44,542 nt of DNA from assembly GCA_964628905.1 (NCBI GenBank), contig CAZVNS010000014.1, positions 1-44,542 of the forward strand. Reading direction: 5' to 3'. Under the pieces are notes generated by a model that was not told the DNA's origin, did not search any database, and saw only the letters and a program-made list of their open reading frames with translations. The DNA is from JAJPXC01 sp964628905 (GTDB taxonomy: Bacteria > Bacteroidota > Bacteroidia > Bacteroidales > Muribaculaceae). Below are positions 1 through 8,709 of the stretch, one piece after another. Position numbers and translations under genes: made by a program. Position 1 is the first letter of the stretch. Every line of letters starts with the position of its first letter.

Positions 1-18
1 CAGCCACCCTCACCGGCA

Positions 19-55
19 GGCCCGGACGCCACAGGCGCCCGGGCCCGTCCTTTTT
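19..55 (+). terminator. Rho-independent terminator of a gene upstream of the window
   Basis: A GC-only stem pairs 19-30 with 34-45 around a three-base loop, with one A/C mismatch, and is followed by a run of five T at 51-55. This is the classical shape of an intrinsic terminator on the + strand. The gene it ends lies outside the window. Confidence 0.75.
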
Positions 56-203
56 CCGACCCCACTGAGCCCCGGGCCCAAGCCCCCCCCGCGGGCCGTT
101 CTTAGAGCCAGACTGAACCTACGTGTCGGGGGCGCTCCGGCGATGACGAGGACTGCAGCAGGAATGCTGGATTAGTTAATGTTCGTTAACTTATTTTTGG
201 GAA
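56..203. other. Gene-free GC-rich stretch
   Basis: No convincing reading frame, promoter box or tRNA was seen here. The first half is C/G-rich and contains GGGCCC-type palindromes; from about 165 it becomes AT-rich as it approaches the promoter at 204-235. Confidence 0.4.
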
Positions 204-235
204 TTTGTAAAGTTGGAGGAGGTGATTTATCTTTG
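204..235 (+). promoter_or_regulatory. Bacteroidota promoter with no gene attached
   Basis: TTTG at 204-207 and TATCTTTG at 228-235 are separated by 20 bp, an excellent match to the Bacteroidota sigma-ABfr type promoter (TTTG, then TAnnTTTG). A transcript would start near 240. No coding region follows for almost 380 bp, and ribD has its own -7 box at 589-596. Confidence 0.65.
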
Positions 236-239
236 CATC

Positions 240-588
240 GCAAAAGTGAATGAAGGAGTGCATACTCCACACTATAAAACAACCTATTCGCCTAACATTT
301 AACACAATAAACTACAAAACAACTCCCATTACGTCACGCCTGCCTGCGATCAGTCTTATTGATGTATAAGGCTGGCAGGGGGGTGAATGCAAAAAAATCG
401 CTATCTGATGTGAATGGAATATGATGGAAAATCGTAAGAAATAAATGCTATACAACAAATTCTGTATTAATTACTGATTAATTTTGTTAATACGGAGGCG
501 CGGATCTCTTTAATGATATTTTAATCCCTTTTTTATATTGTATGGAAGTCGGGTGACGTGTGCGTGAGTATGCGTCACTTTTTTATTG
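240..588 (+). other. Gene-free transcribed stretch with hairpins (possible small RNA or leader)
   Basis: No frame with a plausible start or protein was found. A 5-bp hairpin (255-268, GGAGT/ACTCC) lies just after the predicted transcription start. A longer one runs 339-379: CCTGCC at 339-344 pairs with GGCAGG at 374-379, and an inner stem pairs 352-359 with 366-373 around a six-base loop, leaving an asymmetric bulge at 345-351. No T-run follows it, so it does not look like a terminator. A small RNA, a long leader or a decayed gene are all possible. Confidence 0.35.
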
Positions 589-596
589 TATCTTTG
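589..596 (+). promoter_or_regulatory. -7 box of ribD
   Basis: TATCTTTG matches TAnnTTTG. Transcription would begin near 601, which rules out any upstream in-frame start and supports the ATG at 617. No clear -33 box was seen. Confidence 0.55.
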
Positions 597-616
597 CGGT
601 AGATATTGAAGAAAAG

Positions 617-1591
617 ATGACTGATCAGGATTATATGTGTAGGGCTCTTGAGCTGGCGCGCTGTGGTGAAGGTAATGTGTCGCCTAACCCGATGGTGGGG
701 GCGGTGATAGTGAGTGATGCTCTTGTGATAGGGGAAGGTTATCATCGCCGCTGGGGTGAGGCTCATGCGGAGGTTAATGCTGTTAACTCGGTAGTCGACA
801 GGTCGCTTCTCGTTGGGGCTACGATATATGTGACGCTTGAGCCGTGTTCGCACTATGGTAAGACCCCGCCATGTGCTAAGTTGCTGATTGAACGTGGATT
901 TGGTAGGGTGGTTGTCGGTTCGCTGGATCCGTTTGAGAAGGTGTCGGGGAGGGGCGTAAGGATGCTCCGTGACGCGGGTATCAAGGTGGATGTGGGTGTG
1001 CTTGAGGGTGAGTGCAGGGCATTGAACTATAAGTTTATGACGGCTCACAGCAGGCGCCGGCCGGTAGTGACTATAAAGTGGGCTCAGAGTAGGGATGGTT
1101 GGATGGATCGCAGGCGCAAGGTGGGTGAGCCGGCTCAGCGCTTCTCGAATTGTATGACGTCGCTGATGACGGCTCGACTGCGTGCTGAGAATGATGCTAT
1201 TATCACTACTGGTGCTACTGTGAGGAGTGACAATCCGCGGTTGACGGTACGTGGCTGGTCGGGATGTGATCCCAGGCCTGTGGTGATAAGTTCGCGGGCG
1301 CTGCCTGAGGACACTCACCTGAAGGATAATCCGCTGACGCTTGTATATGATGCTGATATTGAGGAAGTGCTGGATGATCTGTATCGTCAGGGGGTGATCT
1401 CGGTGCTTGTGGAGGCTGGCCCGAGGTTGCTTGGTTTAATTATTGAGCGCGGGTTGTGGGATTTTGCCCGCGTGGAGGTGGCGGATTATGATATGGGTGC
1501 CATGGGGGCGGTGAAGGCGCCTGTAATAGATGCTCTTCCTGTGAGGGTTGAGTCGGTTGGAGGCAACTTTTTGTATTATTTCAGCAGTTAA
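617..1591 (+). CDS. ribD: RibD: riboflavin biosynthesis deaminase/reductase
   Basis: This bifunctional enzyme carries out the second and third steps of riboflavin synthesis: deamination of the pyrimidine formed from GTP, then NADPH-dependent reduction of the ribosyl side chain. The 324-residue protein has the N-terminal cytidine-deaminase-like domain with HAE at 50-52 (zinc His and catalytic Glu) and PCSHYGKTPPC with zinc Cys at 77 and 86. The reductase domain follows, with VTIKWAQSRDGW and GATVRSDNPRLTVR, and a C-terminal EAGPRLLG segment. Length is usual for the family, if slightly short. The start was chosen because the promoter box at 589-596 overlaps the longer frame that opens at 560. 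No other riboflavin gene is adjacent. Codons are richer in G and T at the third position than in pnp or typA downstream. Confidence 0.93.
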   Translation: MTDQDYMCRALELARCGEGNVSPNPMVGAVIVSDALVIGEGYHRRWGEAHAEVNAVNSVVDRSLLVGATIYVTLEPCSHYGKTPPCAKLLIERGFGRVVVGSLDPFEKVSGRGVRMLRDAGIKVDVGVLEGECRALNYKFMTAHSRRRPVVTIKWAQSRDGWMDRRRKVGEPAQRFSNCMTSLMTARLRAENDAIITTGATVRSDNPRLTVRGWSGCDPRPVVISSRALPEDTHLKDNPLTLVYDADIEEVLDDLYRQGVISVLVEAGPRLLGLIIERGLWDFARVEVADYDMGAMGAVKAPVIDALPVRVESVGGNFLYYFSS

Positions 1592-1649
1592 AAACCTATA
1601 AAAGGATATGTTTTGGCGGGTATATAGGTGCGATTATGGGAAATCTTTT

Positions 1650-1657
1650 TAACTTTG
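1650..1657 (+). promoter_or_regulatory. -7 box of the DUF6242-like lipoprotein gene
   Basis: TAACTTTG matches TAnnTTTG and lies 21 bp before the ATG at 1679, so it also fixes that start against the longer frame opening at 1628. Confidence 0.55.
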
Positions 1658-1678
1658 CAGTTTGAAAAATGTTATATT

Positions 1679-3244
1679 ATGATTAAGAGATTGTCAAAAT
1701 TCATCATATTGTCGGTGGCGTTGTGCGTCGCTGCAACGTCGTGTAATAAGGATAGTGATGATGCTCAGGAGCTTGGAGTGTCGACATCTACGGTGATTGT
1801 GTCGTCGTTTTCGCTCACTGAGGATGAGGAGGTGCTCAATGGCTTGGACTCGGTGTATTTCTCGATTGACTTGGACCGCGCTGTGGTGTTCAATGCCGAC
1901 TCGCTGCCTTACGGCACGAAGGTGACCCATCTGGTGCCTGTGATAGGCACTGCAGGATGTTCGGTAGCTGAGTTGTATTTCAAGTCGGTAAACGGAACTG
2001 ACACCGTTGTGGACTATCTCAGCAATAGCACTGACTCTATCAACTTTGCCAATGGTCCTGTATTGCTGCATCTTGTGGCGCTGGATGGCATCACTATGCG
2101 TGACTATCAGCTTAAGGTGAATGTGCATGCGATGGTGCCTGACTCGCTGTATTGGAACCGCACCGCCCGCCGCTCGCTCCCGACGCTTTCGATGGTACCT
2201 GTCCGTCAGAAGACTGTGAAGTCAGGTGATAAGTATCTTTGCCTCACAGCTTCGGGAACTTTGGACAATCAGACATATAATATAGGATGGGTCAACGATT
2301 TGCAGCAGTGGGATGAGACAGCCATCAAGCCTGCGACGGGCGTGGATTTCCCTGTGGATCTGGATGTGACTTCGTTGGTGGCTGCTGAGGGGGCGCTTTA
2401 TATCCTCAATCAGCAGGGTGAGATGTATGTGAGCGACCGGGTTGACGCTACCTACGGTATACTTGGCACGGTGTGGCGTAAAACTGGCGTGAAATTTGAC
2501 TACTTATATGGCGCATATGAAAATCAGGCACTTGGATGCGTTAAGGATGGCGGTGTATACAAGCTTATGACCTACCCAGCAGGTACGGCAAAGGCTATAG
2601 TTGATGACTTCCCTGTAAGTGGCACGAGTGAGATGATTGATATCGACACCAAGTGGTCGTCGACTCCGCAGAAGCTTATGATAGGTGGCCGCAGGGCTGA
2701 CGGATCGCTCACCGGCTCTGTATGGGGTTACGATGGCACGTCATGGGCGCGAATCAGCCGCTCGGATGTCCCAGCCGGGGAGGAGAAGACTATGTTTCTC
2801 TACAGCACATTCACCACTGACAGCACCAACTGGAGTGTGACTGAATACCCGACATTGTTCGCCTTTGGAGGTCGCAATGTTGAGGGAATAAACGACGCGA
2901 CGATGTATATTTCGCGTGACATGGGTCTGACCTGGAAGAAGGGAGACGACCTGATACAGCTCCCATCGTACATCCCCGCTATGGCTCAGACTCAAGCATT
3001 TGTGGCTGATGCCACGATAACCGCCAACTCGCGCGGCGTGGATGGCTGGGATGTGCTGCGCGACAATGCGTTGCCCTCATGGTATACTATAGTTACTCCT
3101 CCGATAAGTCGTGCCATAGAGCCCATCACCCAGTGGGAGGCCCCGATGGTGTACCTGTTTGGGGGCGTTAACGACGGCGGCGCTCTCTATAACACAGTGT
3201 GGCGCGGTGTAATCAATCGCCTAACCTTTAAGCCCTTGCAATAA
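1679..3244 (+). CDS. Exported lipoprotein, DUF6242-like with a propeller-like C-terminal part
   Basis: The 521-residue protein begins with a basic and hydrophobic signal peptide ending in a lipobox with Cys22. The following residues are Asp-rich (NKDSDD), which in Bacteroidota is compatible with export to the cell surface. The N-terminal 150 residues look like a beta-sandwich of the kind annotated DUF6242; the rest has repeated segments such as WGYDGTSWARI and FAFGGRNVEG that resemble Kelch or sialidase-type propeller blades. It sits immediately upstream of the PorG-like gene, uppS and bamA on the same strand, 26 bp before the next ATG, and may be co-transcribed. The family name is from memory of Bacteroidales proteins and the molecular role is unknown. 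Confidence 0.6.
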   Translation: MIKRLSKFIILSVALCVAATSCNKDSDDAQELGVSTSTVIVSSFSLTEDEEVLNGLDSVYFSIDLDRAVVFNADSLPYGTKVTHLVPVIGTAGCSVAELYFKSVNGTDTVVDYLSNSTDSINFANGPVLLHLVALDGITMRDYQLKVNVHAMVPDSLYWNRTARRSLPTLSMVPVRQKTVKSGDKYLCLTASGTLDNQTYNIGWVNDLQQWDETAIKPATGVDFPVDLDVTSLVAAEGALYILNQQGEMYVSDRVDATYGILGTVWRKTGVKFDYLYGAYENQALGCVKDGGVYKLMTYPAGTAKAIVDDFPVSGTSEMIDIDTKWSSTPQKLMIGGRRADGSLTGSVWGYDGTSWARISRSDVPAGEEKTMFLYSTFTTDSTNWSVTEYPTLFAFGGRNVEGINDATMYISRDMGLTWKKGDDLIQLPSYIPAMAQTQAFVADATITANSRGVDGWDVLRDNALPSWYTIVTPPISRAIEPITQWEAPMVYLFGGVNDGGALYNTVWRGVINRLTFKPLQ

Positions 3245-3270
3245 ACCCGTTGACCTCGCTCAACACGATG

Positions 3271-3969
3271 ATGAAACGAATAATCACCATATTGACCGCG
3301 ATGCTGTTGACCGTCGGCACAGCCATGAAGGCGCAGTCGACGGCTCAGGATGAGACCTACAAATTTGACTTTGGAGGCGGTATCGGCATGAGCGGTTACT
3401 TAGGTGATGCCAATGAAAGCAATATATTCCACAAGCCGGGATTTGCCGGCAATGTGTCGTTCCGGTATCTGATGAACTCGCGTATGGCCATCCGCGGACT
3501 GCTCAACGTAGCCACACTCAGCGGTAGTACCGAAGGGTGGGACAACGTGCTACCTGGCAATCAGAACTACGACTTCAAGTCGCTGCTCTTTGACTTGGGG
3601 GCTCGGTTTGAGTTCAACTTCTTTGATTATGGCATCGGCGAGACTTACAAGAAGCTGAGGCGCTGGACCCCATACCTATCGCTTGGTATTGGCGTATGCT
3701 TGTCGTCGTACCATGCAGGCGGTTTCTTTGTAGCGCCAACTCTGCCGATGGCCTTTGGTGTGAAGTATAAAATCAAGGAACGGTGGAATTTAGGAGCTGA
3801 GTTCTGCATGACCAAAGTGTTTGGCGACAAGGTCGACTCCGATGAGCTGACTGACCTTTACCAGATCAAGAGCTCGTTTCTGAAGAATACCGACTGGACT
3901 TCATCGATACAGATATCGATAAGTTATGAATTCGGCAAGCGCTGTGTCACTTGCCACTATGTAGACTGA
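3271..3969 (+). CDS. porG: PorG-like outer membrane beta-barrel protein (DUF6089 type)
   Basis: The 232-residue protein has a signal peptide (MKRIITILTAMLLTVG) and then alternating aromatic/polar strands typical of an eight-stranded barrel, beginning with GGGIGMSGYLGD. In Porphyromonas gingivalis, PorG is a type IX secretion component that contacts the PorK/PorN ring and is encoded directly before uppS, the Omp85 gene and two OmpH genes; the same order is present here. The identification therefore rests on fold, length and conserved order rather than on a catalytic motif. An alternative ATG lies one codon upstream at 3268. The stop is two bases before the uppS ATG, so the two are probably translated together. 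A C10 peptidase with a type IX sorting tail is encoded at 40300-42801. Confidence 0.65.
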   Translation: MKRIITILTAMLLTVGTAMKAQSTAQDETYKFDFGGGIGMSGYLGDANESNIFHKPGFAGNVSFRYLMNSRMAIRGLLNVATLSGSTEGWDNVLPGNQNYDFKSLLFDLGARFEFNFFDYGIGETYKKLRRWTPYLSLGIGVCLSSYHAGGFFVAPTLPMAFGVKYKIKERWNLGAEFCMTKVFGDKVDSDELTDLYQIKSSFLKNTDWTSSIQISISYEFGKRCVTCHYVD

Positions 3970-3971
3970 TT

Positions 3972-4715
3972 ATGGATCAACTGATAGCACAAATCGACAA
4001 AGCCAAGCTACCGGCACACGTGGCCATCATCATGGATGGCAACGGACGGTGGGCTACGGCTCGCGGTCTCGACCGTTCGGCCGGGCATGTGGAGGGCGTC
4101 AACACTGTGCGTCAGATTACTGAGATAGCTTCAGAGTTGGGGCTTAAGGCTCTGACACTCTATACATTCTCAATCGAAAATTGGAACCGTCCACAAGCCG
4201 AGGTGGATGCTCTTATGCACCTTGTGGTGGTAGCCATCGAGCGAGAGACACCTGACTTGATTAAGAATAACGTAAGGCTCACTATGATAGGCGACCTCGA
4301 CCGGATGCCGGCAGAGGCCCGACAACGATTGGAGCAGTGCATAGCCGACACCTCGCATTGTACGGGACTCAACCTTGTGCTCGCCTTGAGCTACTCATCG
4401 CGATGGGAGATCACCGAAGCCGTCCGCCGATTGGCACGCCTTGCTGCTGCGGGTGATCTCGCCCCTGAGGATATCACACCCGAGATGCTCGACCAGGTGA
4501 TGACTACCGCCGGAACGCCGGACCCCGACCTGCTGATACGCACCGGAGGCGACATGCGCGTCTCCAACTTCCTGCTATGGCAGATCGCATATGCCGAAAT
4601 TTACGTCACCGACACCTATTGGCCCGACTTCACCAAGGCCGACTTCTGTCAGGCAATCATAGAATACCAGCGGCGCGAACGGCGATTTGGCCGGACAAGC
4701 CAACAACTCAAATAA
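3972..4715 (+). CDS. uppS: UppS: undecaprenyl diphosphate synthase
   Basis: This cytosolic cis-prenyltransferase condenses isopentenyl diphosphate with farnesyl diphosphate to give the C55 lipid carrier used for peptidoglycan and surface glycans. The 247-residue protein shows all family signatures: IIMDGNGRWA with the catalytic Asp22, LYTFSIENWNRP, and PDLLIRTGGDMRVSNF followed by LLWQIAYAE. Length is normal. The start at 3972 lies two bases after the preceding stop; the longer in-frame start at 3951 would overlap that gene by 19 bases and adds no conserved residues. It is followed by bamA 34 bp later. Confidence 0.96.
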   Translation: MDQLIAQIDKAKLPAHVAIIMDGNGRWATARGLDRSAGHVEGVNTVRQITEIASELGLKALTLYTFSIENWNRPQAEVDALMHLVVVAIERETPDLIKNNVRLTMIGDLDRMPAEARQRLEQCIADTSHCTGLNLVLALSYSSRWEITEAVRRLARLAAAGDLAPEDITPEMLDQVMTTAGTPDPDLLIRTGGDMRVSNFLLWQIAYAEIYVTDTYWPDFTKADFCQAIIEYQRRERRFGRTSQQLK

Positions 4716-4749
4716 GACCAGAATAATCCCGATCATATCATCATCCATT

Positions 4750-7401
4750 ATGCGAAATAAGATATTAATACTGTTGACAATCATCGCCGCGCTGACCTCG
4801 TCTGTGCGTCTGTCGGCGCAGGAGACGGTTGAAGTGGTTGACACAATCTACAATCCCCCGGTGATATTCAGCAGCATGCCGCGCCAATATGAGATAGCCG
4901 ACATCATCGTAACCGGTGCCGACAACTACGACACATATAATATAATAGGATATTCCGGACTTAAGGTTGGCGACAAAGTTGATGTGCCGGGAGCCGAGAT
5001 ATCGGCGGCCGTAAAGCGCCTGATGCGTCAGCGCCTGTTCAGCCAAGCGCAGATTAAGGTCAACAAGATCGCCGGCGACAAGGTGTGGCTTGAAATCGCA
5101 TTGCGCACCCAGCCCCGCATATCCGATGTCAACTATATAGGCATCAAAAAGGGTGAGCAAGACGACCTGCAAGAGCGACTGCAGATCATGAAGGGCAATC
5201 AGATTACCCAGAACGATGTGAACCGTGCCACCGACATCATCAAGAAATATTATTCTGAGAAGGGCTTCTCCAACGCCGACGTGAAGATTGACCTGCGCGA
5301 GGATCTGTCGCAGCCCAACTATATGTTTGTCGACATCTCAATCAACAAGCACAACAAGACCAAGGTGCACAAGATCTATATCGATGGCAACGAAGTGCTT
5401 TCGGACAATGCCGTAAAGGGTGCGATGAAGAAGACCAACGAGAAGGGTCCGCTGCGTAACCTGTTCAAACAGAAGAAATTCGTGGAACAGGACTACGAGG
5501 ACGACCTCAACCGCATCATCCAGAAATACAACGAAAAAGGTTACCGCGACGCCAAAATCCTCAAGGATAGCGTGGCATCATACGACGAAAAGACCGTCGA
5601 CGTGTTCATCACCCTCGAGGAGGGTCATAAATACTACATCAACAATATCGATTGGGTAGGTAACACCGTGTTCTCGACCGATCAGCTCAACTCGCTGCTC
5701 GACATGCACAAAGGTGATGTCTACGACCAGAAGCTCCTCGAAAAGCGCATGCGCGAGGATGATGAGTCGGTGTCGAACCTCTACATGAACCGCGGTTACC
5801 TCTTCTATCAGCTGATCCCCATCGAGAAGAATGTGCGCGGCGACTCCATCGACTTGGAGCTGCGCATGATGGAGGGCCCGCAGGCAAGGATCAATAAGGT
5901 GACCATCAATGGTAACGACCGCCTCTACGAGAAGGTGATACGCCGTGAGCTGCGAGTGCGCCCCGGCGACCTCTTCAGCAAGGAGGATCTGATGCGATCG
6001 GCTCGCGAGATAGCCCAGACCGGCCACTTCAACCCAGAGAATATGGACATCCGCCCCGAGCCTAACGAAGATGACGGCACGGTCGACATCGTATTCAACC
6101 TTGAGTCGAAGGCCAATGATAAGATAGAGTTCTCGATGGGATGGGGCCAGACCGGTATCATCGGCAAGTTGGGCTTGACATTCACCAACTTCTCGATCAA
6201 AAACCTGTTCCGTCCCGGCAGCTACAGGGGCTTGATACCGCAAGGCGAGGGTCAAACCTTCAACATCTCGGCCCAAACCAATGCCCGCTACTATCAGGCC
6301 TACAGCGTATCGTTCCTCGACCCGTGGTTTGGAGGCAAACGCCCTAACTCGCTGCAGGTGTCGGCCTACTACAGCCGTCAGACCGGAGTTAACTCCAGCT
6401 ACTACAACTCCACCTGGGCCAACCCCTACGGCTATGGTATCGGCAACTACTATGGCAGCAGCTACTACAGCAACTCAAGCCTGTGGAACGAATACTACCA
6501 GAACCAGATTCAGAACGCTTACGACCCCAATAAGGTGCTACAGATGGTTGGTGTAACCGTCGGTTTGGGTAAAAGGTTGAAATGGCCCGACGACTGGTTT
6601 ACATTTACCGCCGAGCTAACCTACAACTGGTATTATCTGAAGAATTGGGAGTACCTCTACTATATGAACAACGGTACGTCGAATGCCATCGTGCTCGGTC
6701 TGACCCTGGCCCGTAACTCCATCGACAACCCGCTGTACACCCGTAGCGGTTCGACATTCTCACTCAACTTGCAGCTCACTCCCCCCGCATCGCTGTTCAA
6801 CCCCGGCAAAAACTGGCAGAAGCTGTCGGAGCAGAACACCACAGAGTCCAAGAAACAGCTCTACCGCTGGATTGAGTACTGGAAGCTGCGCTTCAAATCG
6901 CGCACCTACACCCCGCTCACCGATCCCACCGGCCAGTGGACGCTGGTGCTGATGACCCGTGCCGACATCGGCTTGCTCGGCAGCTACAACAAGTGGCTCA
7001 AGTCGCCCTTCGAGACATTCTACGTCGGAGGTGACGGCATGAGCGGATCGTACACCTACGCCACAGAGACCATCGGCCTTCGCGGTTATGAGAATGGTCA
7101 GTTCACACCGTGGGGGAGTGAGGGTTACGCCTACACCCGCTTCGGCATGGAGCTCCACTTCCCGTTCATGCTCCAGCCCACCACCACAATCTATGGCCTG
7201 GTATTCGCCGAAGCCGGTAACGCATGGACATCAGTCAAACAGTTTGATCCCTTCTCGATTAAACGCTCGGCCGGAGCCGGTGTGCGCATCTACCTACCTA
7301 TGGTGGGTATGATGGGTATCGACTGGGCCTACGGTTTCGACAAAGTGTTCGGCACCAAGGGAGGCAGCCAGTTCCACTTCATCCTTGGTCAGGAATTCTA
7401 A
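4750..7401 (+). CDS. bamA: BamA: outer membrane protein assembly factor (Omp85)
   Basis: BamA inserts beta-barrel proteins into the outer membrane. The 883-residue protein has a signal peptide ending near LSAQ, a set of POTRA repeats (conserved turns such as GNEVLSDNAVKG, GYRDAKI, GNTVFSTDQL, GNDRLYEKVIRREL), and a C-terminal barrel with the lid-loop motif LRGYENGQ (the VRGF equivalent) and a terminal aromatic beta-signal ending in F. The barrel contains a Tyr/Asn/Ser-rich insertion encoded at about 6370-6530, probably an extracellular loop. The start at 4750 precedes the signal peptide; an earlier in-frame start at 4687 would lie inside uppS. It is placed between uppS and two Skp-like chaperone genes that escort its substrates. 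Confidence 0.95.
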   Translation: MRNKILILLTIIAALTSSVRLSAQETVEVVDTIYNPPVIFSSMPRQYEIADIIVTGADNYDTYNIIGYSGLKVGDKVDVPGAEISAAVKRLMRQRLFSQAQIKVNKIAGDKVWLEIALRTQPRISDVNYIGIKKGEQDDLQERLQIMKGNQITQNDVNRATDIIKKYYSEKGFSNADVKIDLREDLSQPNYMFVDISINKHNKTKVHKIYIDGNEVLSDNAVKGAMKKTNEKGPLRNLFKQKKFVEQDYEDDLNRIIQKYNEKGYRDAKILKDSVASYDEKTVDVFITLEEGHKYYINNIDWVGNTVFSTDQLNSLLDMHKGDVYDQKLLEKRMREDDESVSNLYMNRGYLFYQLIPIEKNVRGDSIDLELRMMEGPQARINKVTINGNDRLYEKVIRRELRVRPGDLFSKEDLMRSAREIAQTGHFNPENMDIRPEPNEDDGTVDIVFNLESKANDKIEFSMGWGQTGIIGKLGLTFTNFSIKNLFRPGSYRGLIPQGEGQTFNISAQTNARYYQAYSVSFLDPWFGGKRPNSLQVSAYYSRQTGVNSSYYNSTWANPYGYGIGNYYGSSYYSNSSLWNEYYQNQIQNAYDPNKVLQMVGVTVGLGKRLKWPDDWFTFTAELTYNWYYLKNWEYLYYMNNGTSNAIVLGLTLARNSIDNPLYTRSGSTFSLNLQLTPPASLFNPGKNWQKLSEQNTTESKKQLYRWIEYWKLRFKSRTYTPLTDPTGQWTLVLMTRADIGLLGSYNKWLKSPFETFYVGGDGMSGSYTYATETIGLRGYENGQFTPWGSEGYAYTRFGMELHFPFMLQPTTTIYGLVFAEAGNAWTSVKQFDPFSIKRSAGAGVRIYLPMVGMMGIDWAYGFDKVFGTKGGSQFHFILGQEF

Positions 7402-7487
7402 TAATATGGTGTCTTAAACTGTTTGCCACTTTTAGCGTCTATATTGTTAAGGAATATAACGAATACAAACCACCAAACTATATCGAC

Positions 7488-8006
7488 ATGAAACGCGTAT
7501 TATTGCTCATCGGCGTAGCCGTGATGTGTGCCTTAGGCGCACGAGCCCAGAAGTTTGCATTAGTTGACATGGAGTATATACTCAAGAATGTACCCGCCTA
7601 TGAGATGGCCAACGAGCAGCTCAACCAGCTGTCGCAACGCTGGCAGAAAGAAGTAGAGGCCAAAGCCAAGGAGGCGGAGACACTCTACAAGAACTATCAG
7701 TCGGACATGGTGTTCCTGACCGACGACCAAAAGAAGAAGAAAGAGGAGGAGATTGTGGCCAAGGAGAAAGAGGCCACAGAGCTCCGCATGAAATATTTCG
7801 GTCCCGAAGGTGAGCTTTACAAGAAGCGCGAGTCGCTGCTCAAACCCATCCAGGACGATGTCTACAACGCCGTAAAGAAGGTGTCGGAGGAGCGCGGCTA
7901 CCAGGCCATCTTCGACCGCGCCTCGTCGGCCAACATCATCTACGCCTCTCCCCGCATCGACGTGTCAAACGAAGTGCTCGCCAAACTCGGATATTCAGCA
8001 AATTAA
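7488..8006 (+). CDS. Skp/OmpH-family periplasmic chaperone (first copy)
   Basis: The 172-residue protein has a signal peptide ending in ARAQ, then the family opening FALVDMEYIL, and a long charged helical arm (about 45-105, rich in Lys and Glu, including KKKKEEEIVAKEKEA) before a C-terminal half with GYQAIFDRAS. Skp proteins are trimers whose helical arms hold unfolded outer membrane proteins in the periplasm on the way to BamA. The gene follows bamA by 86 bp and a second family member follows after 21 bp. Such tandem pairs are common in Bacteroidales, and division of labour between them is unknown. Confidence 0.88.
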   Translation: MKRVLLLIGVAVMCALGARAQKFALVDMEYILKNVPAYEMANEQLNQLSQRWQKEVEAKAKEAETLYKNYQSDMVFLTDDQKKKKEEEIVAKEKEATELRMKYFGPEGELYKKRESLLKPIQDDVYNAVKKVSEERGYQAIFDRASSANIIYASPRIDVSNEVLAKLGYSAN

Positions 8007-8027
8007 TAAACTATATAACCAATTACA

Positions 8028-8537
8028 ATGATTAAGAAAGCTCTTCTGGCGATCATGATCGCCTTGCCTATGCTCGCCGCAGCCCAGGCTCCTGTCAAAA
8101 TCGCAACAGTGCAGATCGACCCCATCGTTGACGCAATGCCCGAAACAGCGCAAATGAAAACCCAGCTCGAGGCTGACCAGAAAACCTATCAGACCGAGAT
8201 CGAGAAGCTCGGAGGCGAAATCGACAAGAAAGTCGCCGAATATCAGAAATTAGCCCAGGACGGCACCACCCCCCAAAGCATACTTGAACGCCGCATGCAG
8301 GAAGTGCAGGAGCTCCAGCAGAAAGCCCAGCTCTTCTCCAACCAGGTCCAGAAGGAGATGCAGAGCAAATATGAGCAGCTGATGGCTCCCGTGCAGGAGA
8401 AGCTCACCAACGCCATCAAGGCCGTTGGCGCAGAAAACGGCTTCACCCTCATCCTCCCCGACGGAGTGGCCGCTTACACAAGCGCTGACGTGATCGACGC
8501 CACACCGCTGGTGAAAGCTCGTCTGGGCTTGAAATAA
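8028..8537 (+). CDS. Skp/OmpH-family periplasmic chaperone (second copy)
   Basis: This 169-residue protein has a signal peptide ending in AAAQ, the opening VKIATVQIDPIVDAMPE, a Gln/Glu/Lys-rich coiled-coil arm (about 50-115) and a C-terminal GFTLILPDGVAAYTSADVIDAT segment typical of OmpH. It is clearly homologous in layout to the preceding gene but has diverged, with Gln-rich instead of Lys-rich arms. It is the last gene of the porG-uppS-bamA-skp-skp block; a perfect 12-bp hairpin at 8588-8622 probably ends the transcript. Confidence 0.88.
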   Translation: MIKKALLAIMIALPMLAAAQAPVKIATVQIDPIVDAMPETAQMKTQLEADQKTYQTEIEKLGGEIDKKVAEYQKLAQDGTTPQSILERRMQEVQELQQKAQLFSNQVQKEMQSKYEQLMAPVQEKLTNAIKAVGAENGFTLILPDGVAAYTSADVIDATPLVKARLGLK

Positions 8538-8587
8538 CCACCGGGCCAAATACCGCGGCGCGCACCGGCGTGCCCTTACGGTTTATC

Positions 8588-8622
8588 GAGCCGGATGTAA
8601 CCTTGCAGGATACATCCGGCTC
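8588..8622 (+). terminator. Hairpin terminator after the second skp gene
   Basis: GAGCCGGATGTA (8588-8599) and its exact reverse complement (8611-8622) enclose an 11-base loop, followed by the T-rich stretch ATTATTTT. It lies 50 bp after the stop codon. Confidence 0.7.
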
Positions 8623-8659
8623 GCTGCATTATTTTCCCCTGAAATGTTGCATAAATTCC

Positions 8660-8689
8660 TTTGCGATTAAGGATAAATCAGTATATTTG
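8660..8689 (+). promoter_or_regulatory. Promoter of the NfeD/SPFH pair
   Basis: TTTG at 8660-8663 and TATATTTG at 8682-8689 are 18 bp apart; the ATG follows at 8710. Confidence 0.7.
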
Positions 8690-8709
8690 TGTAGTTAAAA
8701 CAGTGTAAT

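Noticed and set aside
575..1318. Long open frame of 247 codons opposite ribD
   Set aside because: It lies antisense to a confidently identified enzyme and its translation is Arg/His/Thr-rich with no family features.
5578..6276. Open frame of 232 codons opposite bamA
   Set aside because: It is an antisense shadow of a conserved gene, rich in Leu/Val/His because of the bamA codon pattern.
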